The position numbers and the translations under genes were made by a program. Below the pieces are notes generated by a model. That model had not been told where the DNA came from. It worked only from the letters and a program-made list of their open reading frames with translations, and did no database searches. Positions 7,615-9,642 of a stretch of 9,642 bases of DNA are shown piece by piece (the first letter of the stretch is position 1; each line of letters opens with the position of its first letter). Source of the DNA: Candidatus Heimdallarchaeota archaeon LC_2 (GTDB lineage: Archaea > Asgardarchaeota > Heimdallarchaeia > Heimdallarchaeales > Kariarchaeaceae); assembly GCA_001940725.1 (NCBI GenBank), contig MDVR01000061.1, positions 50,994-60,635 on the forward strand, given 5' to 3'.

Positions 7615-7633
7615 TTGAGATTTCGAAATTCAA
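7615..7633. promoter_or_regulatory. Imperfect dyad between the divergent liv promoters, possible operator
   Basis: TTGA-g-ATTTC / GAAAT-TCAA forms an inverted repeat of nine base pairs per arm with one unpaired G at 7619; the inner ATTTCGAAAT (7620-7629) is a perfect palindrome. It lies about 30 bp upstream of the BRE of the binding-protein gene and about 70 bp upstream of the candidate liv operon TATA box. That position suits a regulator controlling both transcripts, such as an Lrp/AsnC protein, but no regulator gene is in the window and the base composition makes chance palindromes likely. Confidence 0.35.
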
Positions 7634-7661
7634 TTTTGCGAATTTTTATAATTTCTTGCGT

Positions 7662-7674
7662 GAAAACTTAAAAA
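7662..7674 (+). promoter_or_regulatory. Archaeal BRE plus TATA box for the binding-protein gene
   Basis: GAAAA (7662-7666) followed directly by CTTAAAAA (7667-7674) fits the archaeal TFB-responsive element plus TATA box. Normal spacing predicts transcription from about 7697, giving a leader of about 27 nt that contains the ribosome binding site. It is the most convincing promoter in the window and a main reason to call the source archaeal. Confidence 0.6.
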
Positions 7675-7710
7675 GATATAATCGTGTGTAATTAGTACCT
7701 TAATAAAAAT

Positions 7711-7717
7711 AAGGTGA
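7711..7717 (+). promoter_or_regulatory. Ribosome binding site of the binding-protein gene
   Basis: AAGGTGA ends 6 nt before the ATG at 7724. GGTGA is the favoured archaeal Shine-Dalgarno core. It fixes the start of the binding protein at the codon that begins the signal peptide. Confidence 0.7.
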
Positions 7718-7723
7718 AATATT

Positions 7724-9100
7724 ATGAACAGAAAAAATAAATTATTTCTAAAATCTAGTATTCTCATCGTTTCATTTATCATATCTTTCTATGGTATTGG
7801 GACTGCGAATGCTAGTACAGTTAAAATCTCTCAAGCTACAGATATTAAACTTGGTGGATTATTTCCTTTAACCGGAACCTTATCCGGTGGAGGAGTTGAA
7901 AGGGAAGCTGCTTTTCGATATGCAGTTGATTTAATTAATGCAGATGATACTACTTTCCCAGATATTAACATAGTTCCAGTGATTAAGGATACCGAAACTA
8001 ATCCAGATACAGGTGTACAAGTAGCAGGAGAGGTTATCTCTGATGGAGTTGTTGGTATAGTTGGTGCAGCATCATCTGGTGTATCCAAGGCAATTGCCAG
8101 TGGACCAGGCCAAGCAAGTAAAATACCCCAAATATCATATTCTTCAACCAATGCAGGATTATCTAACAGTACAGCATACCCATATTTCTTGAGAGTTGTT
8201 CCTGGTGATCAATTTCAAGGGCAAGCACTTGCTGGTACACTTGATGATTTAGATATTACAGCAGTAGCCACATTGGCAAGTAATGATGATTACGGTTTAG
8301 GTGGTATTACAATTTTTGAAGATGAATTTGAGGCAGCTGGAGGCACCATTGTAACCAAACAAAGATTTGATCAAGGTGCAACTGATGTTAAGGCACAATT
8401 ACAAGCGATCGCTGATAGTACAGCTACAGTAATTGTTATTAACGCAATTGTAGGAGATGCAGGAACTGTATTTTCACAAGCTGGTGATATTGGTGTAACA
8501 GCAAAAGATGGATACAAATGGGTAGGTTCCGATGGTCCCACCCAAAAAGCATCATTCCAAGATTCTGGTGTAACAAACGAAGACAAACTAGCTGCTATGC
8601 AAGGTATGATTGGAACATCACCCCTTAGAGGTGTTGGTACAGTATATGCTGACTTCTTAGCTGGATGGGCTCTACTTGATAGTGGAGACTTTGCAGGAGC
8701 TGGTGATGACGATGCTAACTTATATGCAACTTACGCATTTGATGCAACATTCACATTTGCACACGCTCTACAAGCTATGGCTGCAGCTGGTGAAGACTAT
8801 GAAGATGGTGATTTACTGCTTGCTAAACTAAAATTAACTGATTTCACAGGAACTACAGGTAAAGTTACCTTTGACGTGAATGGAGATCGATTAGCAGTTT
8901 ATGATGTAGTAAATCTTGTCGGAGAAGAATTCATAATAGTTGGTGATTGGAATACAGTCAGTGGATTAACTCTCGATTCAACAGTCGATATCGATTTTGA
9001 TGGAGAACAACCAGATTCTGATAATGATGGTCTACCAGGATTTGGAATTTTCATCGCTATTTTCTCAATTGCTGTAATAACAATTACAAGCGATCGCTGA
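7724..9100 (+). CDS. Branched-chain amino acid-type ABC transporter substrate-binding protein, surface-anchored, altered C-terminus
   Basis: This is the extracellular receptor of the Liv importer, divergent from the operon. Residues 1-30 are a signal peptide (NRKNK basic start, hydrophobic ILIVSFIISFYGIG, cleavage likely after TANA). Residues about 38-405 are a type I periplasmic-binding fold (Peripla_BP_6/LivK type): IKLGGLFPLTGTLSGGG (41-57), ATP-independent ligand-site region GAASSGVSKAIA (114-125), IPQISYSSTNAGLS (134-147), YPYFLRVVPGDQFQGQALA (152-170) and NDDYGLGG (187-194). Ligand could be branched-chain or other amino acids, or an amide; the sequence does not decide. Residues 418-438 are Asp-rich, then PGFG (438-441) and a hydrophobic tail (442-452), like archaeal PGF-CTERM anchors. 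The last six residues, TITSDR (453-458), are encoded by the start of the downstream repeat in a shifted frame, so the native end is probably lost or mis-assembled. The gene is visibly less AT-rich than the operon, as expected of an abundant protein. Confidence 0.92.
   Translation: MNRKNKLFLKSSILIVSFIISFYGIGTANASTVKISQATDIKLGGLFPLTGTLSGGGVEREAAFRYAVDLINADDTTFPDINIVPVIKDTETNPDTGVQVAGEVISDGVVGIVGAASSGVSKAIASGPGQASKIPQISYSSTNAGLSNSTAYPYFLRVVPGDQFQGQALAGTLDDLDITAVATLASNDDYGLGGITIFEDEFEAAGGTIVTKQRFDQGATDVKAQLQAIADSTATVIVINAIVGDAGTVFSQAGDIGVTAKDGYKWVGSDGPTQKASFQDSGVTNEDKLAAMQGMIGTSPLRGVGTVYADFLAGWALLDSGDFAGAGDDDANLYATYAFDATFTFAHALQAMAAAGEDYEDGDLLLAKLKLTDFTGTTGKVTFDVNGDRLAVYDVVNLVGEEFIIVGDWNTVSGLTLDSTVDIDFDGEQPDSDNDGLPGFGIFIAIFSIAVITITSDR
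8395..8957 (+). repeat. Direct repeat, copy 1, inside the binding-protein gene
   Basis: This 563-bp stretch, coding for about residues 225-411 of the binding protein, is identical base for base to 9080-9642 by eye. The copies are offset by 685 bp. It is the in-frame, functional copy. The palindrome GCGATCGC lies 10 bp inside its left edge (8405-8412). Confidence 0.95.
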
Positions 9101-9642
9101 TAGTACAGCTACAGTAATTGTTATTAACGCAATTGTAGGAGATGCAGGAACTGTATTTTCACAAGCTGGTGATATTGGTGTAACAGCAAAAGATGGATAC
9201 AAATGGGTAGGTTCCGATGGTCCCACCCAAAAAGCATCATTCCAAGATTCTGGTGTAACAAACGAAGACAAACTAGCTGCTATGCAAGGTATGATTGGAA
9301 CATCACCCCTTAGAGGTGTTGGTACAGTATATGCTGACTTCTTAGCTGGATGGGCTCTACTTGATAGTGGAGACTTTGCAGGAGCTGGTGATGACGATGC
9401 TAACTTATATGCAACTTACGCATTTGATGCAACATTCACATTTGCACACGCTCTACAAGCTATGGCTGCAGCTGGTGAAGACTATGAAGATGGTGATTTA
9501 CTGCTTGCTAAACTAAAATTAACTGATTTCACAGGAACTACAGGTAAAGTTACCTTTGACGTGAATGGAGATCGATTAGCAGTTTATGATGTAGTAAATC
9601 TTGTCGGAGAAGAATTCATAATAGTTGGTGATTGGAATACAG
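9080..9642 (+). repeat. Direct repeat, copy 2, running to the window end
   Basis: This is an exact copy of 8395-8957. The identity starts sharply at 9080 (the base before differs: A here, C at 8394) and continues to the last base of the window, so the true right end is unknown. Because the 685-bp offset is not a multiple of three, entering this copy shifts the binding-protein frame and ends it at TGA 9098-9100. It could be a recent tandem duplication or a false join at a contig end. Confidence 0.95.
9081..9642 (+). pseudogene. Headless 3' fragment of the binding-protein gene
   Basis: In the frame starting at 9081, copy 2 encodes the same residues as 226-411 of the binding protein and stays open to the window edge (187 codons). 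The frame is preceded directly by TAA (9078-9080), and there is no promoter, ribosome binding site or signal peptide, so it cannot make a secreted binding protein. If the duplication is real this is a dead remnant; if it is an assembly error the fragment does not exist as a second locus. Confidence 0.7.

Noticed and set aside
7438..7723. Search for a riboswitch, tRNA or small RNA in the divergent region
   Set aside because: No tRNA arms, no strong GC stem and no known riboswitch core were seen; the region is explained by promoters, the dyad and leader sequence.
7831..8151. Minus-strand ORF of 106 codons
   Set aside because: Antisense to the conserved N-terminal half of the binding protein; composition is what the reverse of that gene would give.
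8405..8412. GCGATCGC, the cyanobacterial HIP1 octamer, also at 9090-9097
   Set aside because: The second copy is part of the repeat, so there is only one independent occurrence; no other cyanobacterial feature is present. Its position 10 bp inside the repeat edge is noted but not evidence of mechanism.
8371..9271. Two minus-strand ORFs with the same first 60 or so residues (8371-8586 and 9065-9271)
   Set aside because: They are antisense shadows of the binding-protein gene; they match each other only because the underlying DNA is duplicated.
1..9642. CRISPR array, transposase, integrase or defence-type genes
   Set aside because: No short regularly spaced repeats, no terminal inverted repeats around the duplication and no such protein motifs were found.

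Overview
The window looks like archaeal DNA from an uncultured, AT-rich organism. Four things point to archaea: purine-rich BRE plus TATA elements sit about 30 to 60 nt upstream of several starts; the solute-binding-protein gene has a GGTGA-type ribosome binding site; two genes lack any ATG start and one appears nearly leaderless; and the secreted binding protein ends in an Asp-rich linker, a PGF motif and a hydrophobic tail, resembling archaeal PGF-CTERM surface proteins. A marine planktonic euryarchaeote (Marine Group II/III type) is a reasonable guess, but the sequence alone does not settle it.

Layout from left to right. Positions 1-1258 (minus) hold the 5' 419 codons of a secreted DUF3179-family protein that runs off the window. 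Positions 1363-2559 (minus) encode a 12-helix MFS transporter with a TTG or other non-ATG start. Positions 2691-7437 (minus) hold a compact four-gene branched-chain amino acid (LivFGHM-type) ABC importer operon, transcribed in the order livF, livH, livM, livG, with junctions of +4 nt, +10 nt and an ATGA overlap. livF must begin upstream of the TTG at 7377, most likely at a CTG at 7437. Positions 7438-7723 are a 286-nt divergent control region with an archaeal promoter, an imperfect dyad and a short possible leader ORF. Positions 7724-9100 (plus) encode the matching type I periplasmic-binding-fold protein (LivK/Peripla_BP_6 type). From 9080 to the end, the sequence repeats 8395-8957 exactly.

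The genes form one uptake system. The surface-anchored binding protein captures a small amphipathic solute (branched-chain amino acid, other amino acid, or amide/urea-like compound). LivH and LivM form the membrane channel, and LivF and LivG hydrolyse ATP in the cytoplasm. LivM is unusually large (661 aa), with an extra N-terminal membrane region and an internal insertion. The MFS and DUF3179 genes downstream share the strand but appear to have their own promoters, so a functional link to the importer is not shown.

I did not find a CRISPR array, RNA gene, transposase or a clearly new defence-like system. The main points for a second look are the 563-bp exact duplication that rewrites the end of the binding-protein gene (real tandem duplication or assembly artefact), the enlarged LivM, the non-ATG starts, and the possible leader peptide and operator in the divergent region.
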